Positions 27,259 to 38,300 of a stretch of DNA of 64,000 nt are shown piece by piece. The notes under the pieces were generated by a model. It did no database searches. It saw only the letters and a program-made list of their open reading frames with translations, and was not told where the DNA came from. Numbering within the stretch: the first letter of the stretch is position 1; each line of letters opens with the position of its first letter. The translations under genes and the position numbers were made by a program. Source of the DNA: Baylisascaris procyonis (taxonomy: Eukaryota; Nematoda; Chromadorea; Rhabditida; Ascarididae); NCBI GenBank assembly GCA_037389465.1, contig JAZARR010000234.1, positions 434,001 through 498,000 of the forward strand, read 5' to 3'.

Positions 27259-27278
27259 GGGGGGGGGGGGTGAGGGGT
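27259..27278 (+). other. Poly-G tract
   Basis: A run of about 12 G followed by 'tgagggg', one of the few G-rich rather than C-rich tracts on the plus strand of this window. Confidence 0.85.
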
Positions 27279-27700
27279 AGATCCGGCAATACTGCAGAGA
27301 ACGATAGTACCCCGGCTGTGAACCGCAAACGTTCTATCGACACATTACTTACATTGTTTTTTTATTTTATTTCAGTTAATATCAACAAATTATCGATTAT
27401 TAATGCTTTAATTCGATGAGATAAAATCAATTCGACGCAAAAGATATAAAATAAAAGAACATCAACAAACAATAATCAAAACATCTTCACGTTTATGGTG
27501 TATATATTATCATATATGCACCATTTTATGCCAATATGTACTAAGTAAAGAATAGAGGGGTGCAATACGTTAAGAGTACAAAGTGAGATCTGTACGATAC
27601 AATGGTCTGTATGGACTGCAGTTTACATCCACCAGAGAGCTGATTTAGACTTCTTATGCTTTGACCATTCTTGATTATAGAAATAATGGCATTCGCTTCG

Positions 27701-27706
27701 TTTATT
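27701..27706 (-). promoter_or_regulatory. Candidate poly(A) signal AATAAA for PEX19
   Basis: AATAAA on the minus strand, about 230 bp after the PEX19 stop codon and the nearest canonical hexamer I saw there. Position only; the cleavage site is unproven. Confidence 0.45.
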
Positions 27707-27935
27707 CTGAGTATGTCAAAGAACCTAACTTAATAAAAACACATCAAAAATGCCCTTGAAATGGTGGGCAAACCCGTTGGAAATTGCGGTATCTCGTCGT
27801 TGAATATATTTAAATGTGACGCAAGCGGGAAATCTTCGATTTTTTAAGCCCTGTCCAGTTTTACACTCCCTTATTTCTCGTTGAAATCCTCGAGTCGTTC
27901 TTCGAAATTGTTGAAAGCGATGTAGAATCTGACTG

Positions 27936-28688
27936 TTACATTAGACAGCAAGCATCGGCCGCCTTTTCCACATCAATGAGTTTCGGCACTCCACTTGTTG
28001 CATCCATCTGCCAACCGTCTGGCTGCAAACGTTAATCATATCGGAACGAAGATGGAACAAATATCCACACATATGTGACATAACTGGTGGTAACAAAATG
28101 GAAATGAAGTAACAGTTCTTCCGAAATGAAGATCAAACGTCGCTCCTGATACCTTCAATAATATACATAGGAAACTTTTTGTGATAAAAAAGTAAACTTT
28201 TAAGAAATTCACTTCAATGTATAGAAGTTGGTGTTCACTTACCATACTTCCAGTAAGTTCTTCAGGAGGATAGCCATAAGATTGCAGCTGCATCATCAGT
28301 AAACTGAGCTTTTGAAACCGTTTTCCGATTTCATCCTGAATCGCATTAACGTCAATCCCGAAGATCGAAGATCAGGAAATATTGTCCACCTCTAAATCTG
28401 GGTAGGGCACCGATTTGTATGTTTTTCGGTTGGACCTCCTTTCCGCTTTATGAAGGTATAAAACTTTATGGTTAGAAATGTTCAGATATGCAAATTGGTC
28501 TACATTGTGCCTTTTTAGGGTTTTATTGAAGCAATAATATATGCAAAATTTAAAATGAGTTTCTAAATCTGTGCAGTGAATGAATAGTGACTTCAAAGTT
28601 AAACTTGAAAACTAATCTATAACGCTAATATACAAATGAGCTGGACAATAAACGCTTCCCTATAATACTTATATATATATATATATAT

Positions 28689-28719
<31 letters not shown>

Positions 28720-28740
28720 TATTTATATTTATATTTATAT

Positions 28741-28775
<35 letters not shown>

Positions 28776-30846
28776 TATATTTATATATTTATATATTTAT
28801 ATATTTAGAGTAATTCTTTAAGGGCGATGAAGGGCCAACTAAACTTGCCTATGAGCGCACATTTCAAGCGGACAACAATCGAAAGAGCTAACTTGTGTGG
28901 CTGCGCTCTCGTTAAATTCTTTTTCATATTCGTCACAGATTTTGCCAAGGATGACTATTTGCTTCTCGTATCGCGTCCTTGTTCCTTCATCCAATTCCTC
29001 TGTGCGTTCCTTTATATAATCCGGGAACTGCAATGAATATAAATCCTCCTTCCAAGCTCACCTCGCTTCTCTATTACCTTATTTTATGGGCACTGTTTTA
29101 TAAAAGGAAATTTTTGTTGAGTTGAATGATATCAACGTGAGCATTTAACCCAATAAATAGCTTTTTCTATAAATACTTACCGCATCATAGAGTTGTTTTA
29201 TTGACGGATACATTACTTCCTTGGAGAAAAGTGTACTCACGACATTCATGAGTGGTTCGATAGGGGTCTTGCCATCAGGTGCTAATGCTGCCATTCCTTG
29301 TTGTACCTCCTCTTCAGATCTGCCACGCTTAAATAGTCATAATATGAGGTTATTATTTCATACTTCACAATATTTATTTATTTTCAGCTACCTCATCTAT
29401 ACAAATAGCATCCAGCAAAACAGCAAATGCTACAAAAAGCACATTGAACATCTAGAGCATTTGGAAGTCACAGATTACAGATCGATCAATCATTTGCAGT
29501 TAATTTAAAAAAAATACTGAGTGTCGTTTTCGGTAAAGAAAGCGATAATATGAATGGACGATTATTAAATTATAAACAATTTAACCACTAATATGAACAA
29601 AAATTGAAACTTATTTAATACCAGTGTTAGATATCTAACTATATGCTTCACAGATATACCATCTATATGCTTCACAGGTATGTATAAGTATGAAACAACA
29701 CAATAACTTACAACAACTTTTGCGGTGTTTTCAGAAAGAGCGACAAGATCCTTGAGGAATTGTTGTGCTTCAGCTTTCTCGGCTTCTTCACCTTCATCGC
29801 TTGTTGTTGCCTTTTCGAGAGCTTTTTGCTCAACACTAATTAGTGCTTCAAGCATTTCCTCAAATATTAATTACAAATAATGCAGAAATGGCATTTTTTC
29901 ATTCCTTCTCCGATTGTGAGATAAAGGGGATCTATAGGAGGAAGAAAATATTGCAATAGATAGATGCACTAAGAAGGACCGCCAGTCATTGCCTACATTT
30001 TTTCATATACTTTTAAGTAATATAAAACCTAGCCAATAATAACTAACCCAAAATGAAATATTCAAATATTTTTACTATCAATCAATGCCCCATTCCAATA
30101 TTTAAGTAGAACTTCCGCTTGAAATTCCCCCTAAACAAGTTTCGATTATTTTGAAGTAAGTAAGTGTTTTTTTAAATATTTATTCATAAAAGCAAACAAA
30201 AAAACTATACCTGGAAATTATTAGCTGCCTTATGAGTAGCTTCTTGATCCATTGTTTCCATTAATGCATCCAGTTCGTCATCAGTGTTTTTGATGGCACA
30301 GGGTTCTTAAAAAACGAATATTCACTAAGATCAGCGTAACTCTTATCGATTCCAATGAAATCAGAAATAACAATTGAAAGTCTCGAGGAGATATTTCAAT
30401 CAGCACTAATTCAGTAAGAGTTTTCCGCAAAAAAAAAAAATAAAATAAAATAAAATAAAATACAGTAGTTCCATCACATAGTACAGAAAATCGCTTATTC
30501 GAAGTTACACAACGACTACATTCAGGTGTAAAGTTAAGATTGTTTTATATTGGAATGCTATGTTTTGAAAGTATTCATACTCGCGATTAGTCATGGTGGT
30601 CACAATATGAAAATGAGACAAACGAAAGATCACCCTCAATCTTCGATTTCACTTTTTTCGTCGACCAAATAGCTGTCAATAATATGACAATAATTGCAAG
30701 AACATCAATTAATATTATTATTTCATCACGTTCTAATCATGACTGAATAAACTTATCGCTCTCATTAGAACATAAAAATACTTACCCGAATTAGAGTCTT
30801 CTTTGATATTCTCGTTACATTCGATGATTTCTTTTGTTCCATCCAT
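27936..30846 (-). CDS. PEX19: Peroxisomal biogenesis factor 19 (PEX19), seven exons
   Basis: Exons, 5' to 3': 30846-30786, 30305-30211, 29858-29712, 29327-29181, 29027-28893, 28335-28243 and 28022-27936. They join in frame to 254 residues (human 299). PEX19 is the cytosolic chaperone and import receptor for peroxisomal membrane proteins, docking on PEX3. Family marks: the N-terminal acidic DDELDALMETMDQ near residue 29; SKEVMYPSIKQLYDAFPDYI; YEKQIVILGKICDEYEKEF; MMQLQSYGYPPEELTGSM; and a C-terminal CCLM, a CaaX box for farnesylation at Cys251 (CLIM in human). The ATG at 30846 starts the first exon, and its peptide is short and acidic as usual. Three junctions need AAG or GAG acceptors (before 30305, 29858 and 29327). 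Phase and homology leave little choice, but the exact 5' edge of exon 4 is the least certain. A microsatellite sits in intron 5. The identity is firm. Confidence 0.95.
28670..28806. repeat. TA and TTTA/TTTATA microsatellite in PEX19 intron 5
   Basis: TA units, then TTTA units, then TTTATA and TTTA blocks, then TTTATA again. This compound structure suggests repeated slippage. It lies between the PEX19 exons at 28893 and 28335. Confidence 0.95.
29636..29689. repeat. Tandem duplication, about 26 bp, in PEX19 intron 3
   Basis: The core 'ctatatgcttcacag' occurs twice (near 29639 and 29663) with similar flanks (atatacc, gtatgta). It starts about 20 bp downstream of the donor of the exon ending at 29712. 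Confidence 0.7.
30429..30463. repeat. A-run and AAAAT microsatellite in PEX19 intron 1
   Basis: A homopolymer A run followed by five AAAAT-type units. Confidence 0.85.
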
Positions 30847-31944
30847 TTTTCTAAAGAGTACATTTCGATAACTCATAAATTTAGCTCATATTTATATTGA
30901 ATTAAAGGTGCAATTTAAATTGCTTTATTGCAGCAATTGAACAAATTCGGCGAATTATTGCTCGGCGAATGTAACAATTTGCGCAACTTAATGAAACGAT
31001 CGCATAATAGTGTGGCAGCTAACCTATTTGAAGCTACTCAATGCCTCCCTATATGATTTCAATGAACATCGATAGAAATGATTTACGCTGCGCTAATATG
31101 AATAAAACGACGATTGAATTACACTCTATAACTTATTTGATAGAATGACAAACCAATTGATCTGCATTCATATTCTTATCATTCTACTTCAAGAAACCAA
31201 TTTTAACAATTTCAACGCTTCTTTAGCAGAATAAATTTTTTTTTCTTGCAGTCAACGATATGCCATTCTATCTTATATAGAAATTGACATGCACAATTGA
31301 CCCATCAAAAAGAGAATATGCACTCTAATTCGCTATCAGCAATGTAACCAATCATAAATGAGCTATCACTGAATGAAATAAATTAGCTCTTGTCACGATA
31401 TTTTTGTTTTATGGCTATTATGAACGCTAAATCATATCGATCTCATTATAATATCAAAAATTTGCATAAAATACTTCACAAATATTTGCAATTTGCAGAA
31501 ACAATAAAACGACTAAATGAAAGAGTAACTAATCATAACAGACTATTAATAGAGAGCAACGTTGTTGAAGGAGGCAGAATGAGGTCTATACTAGAGAAAA
31601 ATTTTCAGCAACAACCCATTCGGAGCACAAAAGAGCGTTCTCATTGAAACAGCGCTCGCAACTCGATGTGTGCGGGATTGGGCGGCTGTCGATCAATTCA
31701 ATCAACATTTTAGTCGATTGATCGATCGATCGATCGATAATCTCTGATCGCTGAAGTGTTGTCGTGGTGCAACGAAACATCTACACATATGGTGTTACAG
31801 CAAACTGTACCATATGAATGCAAAATCACTAGATCGCTTTTGAACATTTGCTCAGCCTAGTAGTGCTTCCTGATTTGATACGGTTGAGGATGTCTAATGC
31901 TACTAAGATCGGCTATACGAGGAATGGTACAGGGGCATGCCTGC
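30847..31944. other. Upstream region of PEX19, no gene seen
   Basis: This probably contains the PEX19 promoter and 5' untranslated region. It is AT-rich up to about 31650, then becomes GC-richer. At 31712-31740 it has 'tgatcgatcgatcgatcgat', a run of overlapping GATC/CGAT palindromes. The frame at 31390-31647 on the plus strand is AT-rich and looks like chance. Confidence 0.5.
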
Positions 31945-32190
31945 TAGAACTCATCGTTTTGGCCACTTTTTTGCGTGGTCAAATCTGCGAAAATGAAAAA
32001 AAAATCCCTACAAATTTGTTATGTATGCAGACATTTTTGACCTCGGCCTCACTCTCTGAGATCATAGAAAACTTACCTACCTCACCCGTTGTTTGGCGTT
32101 GTCGAAGAAATCGCGCTATCGAAGGTTTCACATCGTCCAATGTTTGGCTCGAATATTTGACCATCGACCTCGACTGACCACCGACTATCT
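31945..32190 (-). CDS. Putative two 3'-terminal exons of an unidentified gene
   Basis: Exon 32190-32077 follows a 'caccgcag' acceptor, is open throughout (QSRSMVKYSSQTLDDVKPS, then IARFLRQRQTTGEV) and ends at a strong gtaagt donor in phase 1. A strong 'cattttcgcag' acceptor follows 91 bp later, and the exon 31985-31945 restores the same phase and ends LTTQKSGQNDEF-stop. Matching phase across a short intron with good sites at both ends argues for real coding sequence. The protein is basic and not recognised. The upstream exons are unknown and may include those at 34283-33974. It would lie about 1.1 kb upstream of PEX19 on the same strand. It may be a pseudogene or chance. Confidence 0.4.
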
Positions 32191-33973
32191 CTGCGGTGGA
32201 TTTAGATGGCGATCAAAAATGCCCTTAAAACAAGAACATCTTGATGGTCACACGTTTTTCAAATCTTGAAAATGGCGCTTATTGTACGATGCTTTCTCAT
32301 GCAGTCCTATTTGAGGAGTGATATCGAAATCTAACTACGGTGCAATGAGTGAGAACGCTTCCCATTCGACGAGCATCATAAAATCGTTCATCAATAGCCA
32401 TATACTTGTTGCCACTACTTCAACTGACAATTATTCACCTATTTCAAACAGCGTTTTTCTTAATTGTGATGAATATTTGAGCATAATAACTGCTATCAGG
32501 TACTTTGTATGTCCAGCTGCAGTACTCATGCTCTATATAGTACTTCTTGTGGTTTATCCTTCACGTGTTTTGATATCTTGTCGGTTTTATTTATCGTAAT
32601 ACCTATATAATGTGCCATTTTTTTTCTTCAAACAACAATGCAGCATGTTTTTGTGCTTTTAAAACACTTTCAAGGAAGACCTCCCTCCCCCTCCTCTTCC
32701 CCATCCTTACCACTAAAATTTCAAAAAAGTTTTTCAATTGCCCAAATTTTAGATGTCGTTCGATTTAGATAGGCTTTCCCTTCATCACTTACTAATCCCT
32801 ACTTCTAACAATCGTTATGAAAAGATTAAGTGTCCAAGGAATAATTTTCAAGGTTCCGTTAAAAATTGCTTAGGATATGCGCGAAAAATAATAAGAAAAT
32901 ACTTAACTTATCATGAAAGTCACTCAAGTTACGAAGGTTCATTTCTCGGCTTTAAAGCTTCAATAACGTGCCTTAACCGAGAGCCCTCAAATAACGAACA
33001 AAAAACTCGATTTCTAGAAATTGTTTTTGAGAGTCGGGTAAATGTTCACTTTATGCAAATTTTAGGATTCGATTGGAATGCATTGAGGAATATTCCATTC
33101 AAATATTTGTAAACGCAACATGAAAAACTTAGAAGCCGAATTGTAATCGCTGTGAAATGTTTCACTCATTCTTTATGACAACCGGCTGGCAATAGCGACG
33201 GTTTTTTCCATTTGCATGGAATTTACTCGTGATGCGCGAAGGGCTCATTGCTCAAAATTTCATGTTTTTTTTTTTTTTTGGAAGTATGGAGATGAGAAGA
33301 TGAGACCAAGCTTTCCCTTTACATAAAGAAACAAAAAGAAATTTTTTAATACCTTCAATAAATCCTTTATCCCATTAAATCCGTTTTATCCTTCTAAATG
33401 TATATAAGATTCGGTACAACTCTCCTTTCTTCACCATAAAACTCAAAAAAAACTTCATTCCTCTGATGCACAAAAATGGTGCAAGCAAAAATGATTTCGC
33501 TCTCAAAGTAGTCCTCATAAAACCTCCGAGAAGCATATAATCCTCCACTTCTTTAAAAGAATCCATTCATACCTCCGGTGTATTTCCAGAATTTCTGCGG
33601 CTGAAATTTTCAATTTTTCAGCATTGGTGTAAGAGTAGGTGTTTAGAGGTCGGTAAGTGGTATGCTCATAGCCAAAGAAATTTGTGCTTTAAAAAGGTCT
33701 ATGACCTTCACCTCATTTCTGACGGGAATGGTCATTCTTCCTATACGTTCCCGATAAACTTTTTTAATCGTACAACAGCGTCCTACCTAGCTAAATTCCA
33801 GAGATTTCGTATCGCCTTTTCCCATAATACGATATTTTTGCTTATTTTTCTTTCTTTGGAATATTAAATGGTTATCTTAAAAAGCCCTCTGAGGAGATTA
33901 GCATCCTTCTCCTTTTTTCAAAAGGCCATCCTGTCCTTGAAAACGTTTGAAAACCTAGCATGCCTTTTTTTAC

Positions 33974-34283
33974 AAAAAAGAGATCAACTTCCGCGCTTCT
34001 TTTTGTTGAGATCGGCATTGCGTAGTATTCGTCCCAGACATTCAATTCCGTCACAGATGGGCTTCCACCGTCAGAAGTCTGTCACAGACAGACCTTCACC
34101 GCCTATTTTCTTCCCAGTGCTCCCAACCCCCTCCTTTCCCTCCTCCCCCTCCCTTAATGAGGATATCATATAGAACTTCACGAATCTTCCAATAAATAAT
34201 GTCTTTTGGAGTTCCCTTCCTACATTAAACGGAATATGAAGTTTCAACTCATTCGCAGCAGACAGAAGTTCAAGTAAAAGCAT
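33974..34283 (-). CDS. Possible exon pair of an unidentified gene
   Basis: One open segment (34283-34224) reads MLLLELLSAANELKLHIPFN up to a gtagga donor in phase 0. After a 'gtctgtgacag' acceptor a second segment (34078-33974) also starts in phase 0 and reads TSDGGSPSVTELNVWDEYYA, then MPISTKRSAEVDLF, to a gtaaaa donor. Both segments look protein-like and GC-richer than the flanks. I do not recognise them. They might belong to the gene whose last exons are at 32190-31945, but no bridging exon of the right phase is evident. Treat as a lead. Confidence 0.25.
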
Positions 34284-35123
34284 CCAAAAATGCGAAATTT
34301 GACGCTTTTCGCATTTTCATGACTGCTTGGAAACCTCTGAACCATAGAAAATTCAAGGTCAAGAAAAGTTCTTTCAGAAGGTCATTGGAAATATGTGGAC
34401 CGCAATTTCCCGGTGACGGACAGGAAGAAAGGAGCAAAATGTGGAATGTTTCCGTGTATACGAATTCCTAATGAAAGAAAAACTCTACGCAGTCTTTGAC
34501 ACGTTAAATTGGAGCACTTATATCCTTCTGATTTGTCCGACTTGCTCAATTTTTTCTGTCTAGTTAGGTAGCATGAAGACTATCCTGACCCCTACCTTAT
34601 GTTGCCGATCTGACTGATTCATATACTCGGTTGGCTTGCGGGGATTTGAGCTTTAATTCGATCTTTGCCCAATAAACTTCCGATGTGACTTGCCTACTGC
34701 TACTTGTTTCCTCTTGTTTAATAAACTACAAACAATGCAATCATTGTTTCAATGAAATTATATAAACAAAGATTTCTCAAACAGTCTATGCTATCACCCT
34801 AAATTCCAACGCCATCAAATCCCATAAAAAGCACCTGCAATCGTGTTCCAAGAAGGTCTCAGTAAACTTCACTTTCATGTGCGATTGAGTGTGGAATTCC
34901 ATCCTTCCAATACACTCCTATTTTAGTATAACTCATCAATAATACATTTCATTAATAACAATTAAAGAGCAAATCGAATAGAAACGGCTGAAAACCGATC
35001 GTACAAAGACGTCTTTTATGTCAGATCATCGAATTACTTCATTTCCTTTTATTAAAAGAACTTTTTTATAGCGCATAGTAGAATGAAATAGAAGAAACAA
35101 TGTGCCAAATGTGACAATCTTTC

Positions 35124-35129
35124 TTTATT
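35124..35129 (-). promoter_or_regulatory. Candidate poly(A) signal AATAAA for IST1
   Basis: AATAAA on the minus strand, about 245 bp after the IST1 stop codon. It is the first canonical hexamer I noted downstream; use of it is inferred. Confidence 0.5.
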
Positions 35130-35372
35130 CAGGCAATCGGCATAACCGTTTAGCGATTATTAGCGATATTCAAAAATTGATAGCTTTACAGAATCAATAC
35201 AAAAGCTACAGAATCATGCGATTAGCATATTGAGAAATGACTTCAAACACAACAGCTTTCGGTCATTAGCATGCTTAACGCAAAGATCAAAATATATCCA
35301 CAAAGAGCAAATCGGTCACATATTCGGTCATAGACCAGTGAATACCTTAGAATTCCATTACTTCACATTAGC

Positions 35373-38300
35373 TCACTTGTTGTTGCCTTTCTTTTTGAGC
35401 TGGTCGAAACGCTTGGCCAAGTCATCGAAATCCAGGTCATCTCCAGGTGGCGGATTTACGCCACCAGCTCCAGGTGCCGATCCGGCCGGGCCATTCGGAG
35501 GTGGATATGCAGCCGAGTTGAACGGCGAGTCGCTTGGCGGTTCTGGGAAGTCCAATTCTCAAAAAGAATACCATTAGGCAATGCATTGAAAATATCATTA
35601 AATAATTCGAGAAAAACTGTGCGGAAAGATCAACTAAAAAATACAGACACAAATCAACACAACATCACCAGAGCTTGACGACCTGACAAAAATGCATCGG
35701 GCAAGATAGATCCAACGAGAAACAAAAGATTAGACCACAGCTGCACGTAGAACATTGTTCGGCATGAAAGAAACATGAAAGAAAATTTCAAAAAAAAAAA
35801 AAAATATAGAAAAAAACAAAGACAAAAAGGAGGGATGAAATAGTTATAGACGATTGATAGAACATGACAGAGGCACTAAACTTGGAAATGGTGGTGAAAA
35901 GTTTAAAAAAAAAAAGAGGCATGTTGAAAAATGTTGAAAGGAGCACACAATGAGGAAGAAGACTTTAACTTAGTGTAATGTGCATAAACAACGGCTATAT
36001 AAGGCGAAAAAGGATCAGAAAAAGTTAGGAGAAGGAGGAAAAGGATAGAGAAGAGTGGAAGTTGCAAAAATAATGAAGGGGATCTCGAGAGGGTTGGCCA
36101 GTGAGGATCGAATGATATGAAAGAGAACGTAGCAAGTTTGAGAATATACATATGAATTGAAATAAGTTAGAAAAACGGAAAACATTCGGAAATGGATGTA
36201 AGGAATTAAAAATGTGGACTAGGACTTCAAAAAATTCAGCTGAAAAAATGGTGGAAAAGAATGAAGAACTTGCGATGGGATGAAAAATGCTATATAGGGT
36301 TAATGAGGCTGGACAAAATTGGGAAAAGTGTGAAAATGTTTTAAAAAAAAGATGAGATTTGAGGGTGGAAACGGGAGGAAAAAGGGTGGAAAAATATGGA
36401 AGTGGGAGGTAGTGGAAGAAAATGGGAGAACCCCTAAATAAAAGGAAAGTAGGATCGGCGAAAGTCAAAAAGAGAGGGAAACGACTGGAAAAAAGTAAAC
36501 AAATAAAAAAACGATCGAAAAACATTAAAAAAAAGTGAAGAAAAGTTGAAGAGTACCCCAAAAAGTTGTCTACATCTCCCATCACCTCTCCCCCCCCCAC
36601 CCCCCCCGTCCTTTATCCTATATTTTTCTCTAGAGATGTCCCATAATTTCCCACTTATGTTGCAAATAATCCACTTTCTTCAAATCTCTCTTTGCACTTC
36701 GTAAACTTTTGCATCGCATTCGAAAAACGCGTTCACTTTCTTCCAGCGCCATTCTAATTTTTCAATATTTCCCACCTTTCTGCCTTATATCTCAATACTG
36801 TTTCATTCTCTCAATTTTTCCCTCTGTCCCTTTTTAGTTCCCAATCTCTCCTCCCTTTCTATTATTTTCTACCTACCATCCTTCTGCCTTCTGCTACACT
36901 TTTATCTTCCATTCAAAAGTTTTCGAATGTTGTTAACTTTAAAACCCTCTTCATCTTTTTCGAATCGTTTTGTGTCATCCCTCTAAGATTGCAACCTTCT
37001 CTCTAACGTTATCATCCTTCGGCTATTTTCTCATTTCATCACCACCACCCTTCTTTTTCCTTTATTCAAATACTCTATCTTCATTCTGCTAATACTGCCT
37101 CTCTCCAACTTTCGCCTTGTTTTTTCTGCAAATTTTACTCTTTCTTCTATTGTTTTGTGATTTCTCAGCAACGAAAGCTTTATTAAAATGTTGCTTTAAC
37201 AATACTATCGCTCACCCGACCTGGTCTCTTGCGCTGGTCACGTACGTCCGCAGTACAGCCCGGCATTCCTATATTTCGTTTGATTTTGTTGGTGCCGGTA
37301 TGGCGCTTCTACTCTTCATCCGAACCCAGTAACTTCTATAGCTTTAAACCATAATGGGGGAAGGTTTTCCTACAATCTCTTCAGAAGATGATATCAGAAG
37401 GTGACATACCATCTGGCGACATCTTCTGTGGCAGAGGTCCTGCAGAAGCTGGTGGAGCACTCGGAACGCCAGCATTCGGAGACGGCTTCAACTTCGTTAT
37501 ATCATCGCTGTCTGAACTCGTCTAAAATAAAACAACACAAGTCATCTATTACATTGAAGCCTGTCGTCACTTATGAGAGTGCTGACCTCATGGCAGTGTT
37601 GTTCTCGATGATCCTATCAAACTTTTACTATATGTTCCCTCAAAAAGATTTCTTTCTGAAAATAAAATATCTGAAAGCAACCTTTCTCCATTCGCTAAAG
37701 TTTCTAATATTACTGAAATGAAAGGAGCTTTTCTTTTTGAGATGGATCTACGCTTTCAAAAACTACAAAGTTTGCGGTAAACATGGGATCAAAACGCCAT
37801 ACAGCATGATAGAAAATCCAAAACCGCGTTAAGTGGTTTTAGCAATGCTTCTCTACTAGCAAAAACAGTTGAGCCTCAAATAGGTAACGCATTTCTCACC
37901 GATATGCATTATACGACGCCTTAAAGATTTACAGATCCCTAAAAAATTGGGTTCGGCTAGTTCAGAGTTCAGCTAAGATCAACGTTCACCATGGGTATAA
38001 GGTGGCACGGCGCGGTGAAGACTTTTTCACGAGCTCAAAAAAAGATTCATATCAATGACTTTTCAATGGATCTTCAAATTCAAAACTTCCCACATCACGT
38101 ATCCTTTTGTTTGATACATTATGAGACCGACTTGTGAGACCTTTACATTGAGCGCAACCATCTACAACTTACAAAGGGATATTCAAAGCTCTGCACCATC
38201 GCGAAAAAATTGGGTGCAAGCGACAATTCACTGGCTCTACATACCACGGGTGGGTTCTAAATGTTCAGCACAATGCTCCTTTATCCTATTCAACAACATC

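Larger units (their letters stand above)
24075..27935. other. Intergenic region, no supported gene
   Basis: This lies between the start of the basic-protein gene and the stop of PEX19. It presumably holds the promoter of the former and the 3' region of the latter. It contains a 32-bp duplication at 24875-24945, a TAAA/TA microsatellite at 25658-25751, a duplicated 'atgcatactcat' element near 26040 and 26099, and an unassigned 94-codon frame at 26798-27082. Nothing else stands out. Confidence 0.55.
32191..35372. other. Region between the putative gene 3' end and IST1
   Basis: There is no firm gene. It includes the exon-like pair at 33974-34283, another open minus-strand segment at about 33546-33400 (EVEDYMLLGGFMRTTLRAKS), a 119-codon plus-strand frame at 32753-33112 with no recognisable motif, and C-rich tracts at 32680-32712 and 34126-34156. 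The right end should contain the 3' untranslated region of IST1. Confidence 0.4.

Noticed and set aside
36025..36600. 191-codon minus-strand frame rich in Phe, Ser and Leu
   Set aside because: It runs through the purine-rich block of IST1 intron 8. The low-complexity composition explains the lack of stops, and there is no motif.
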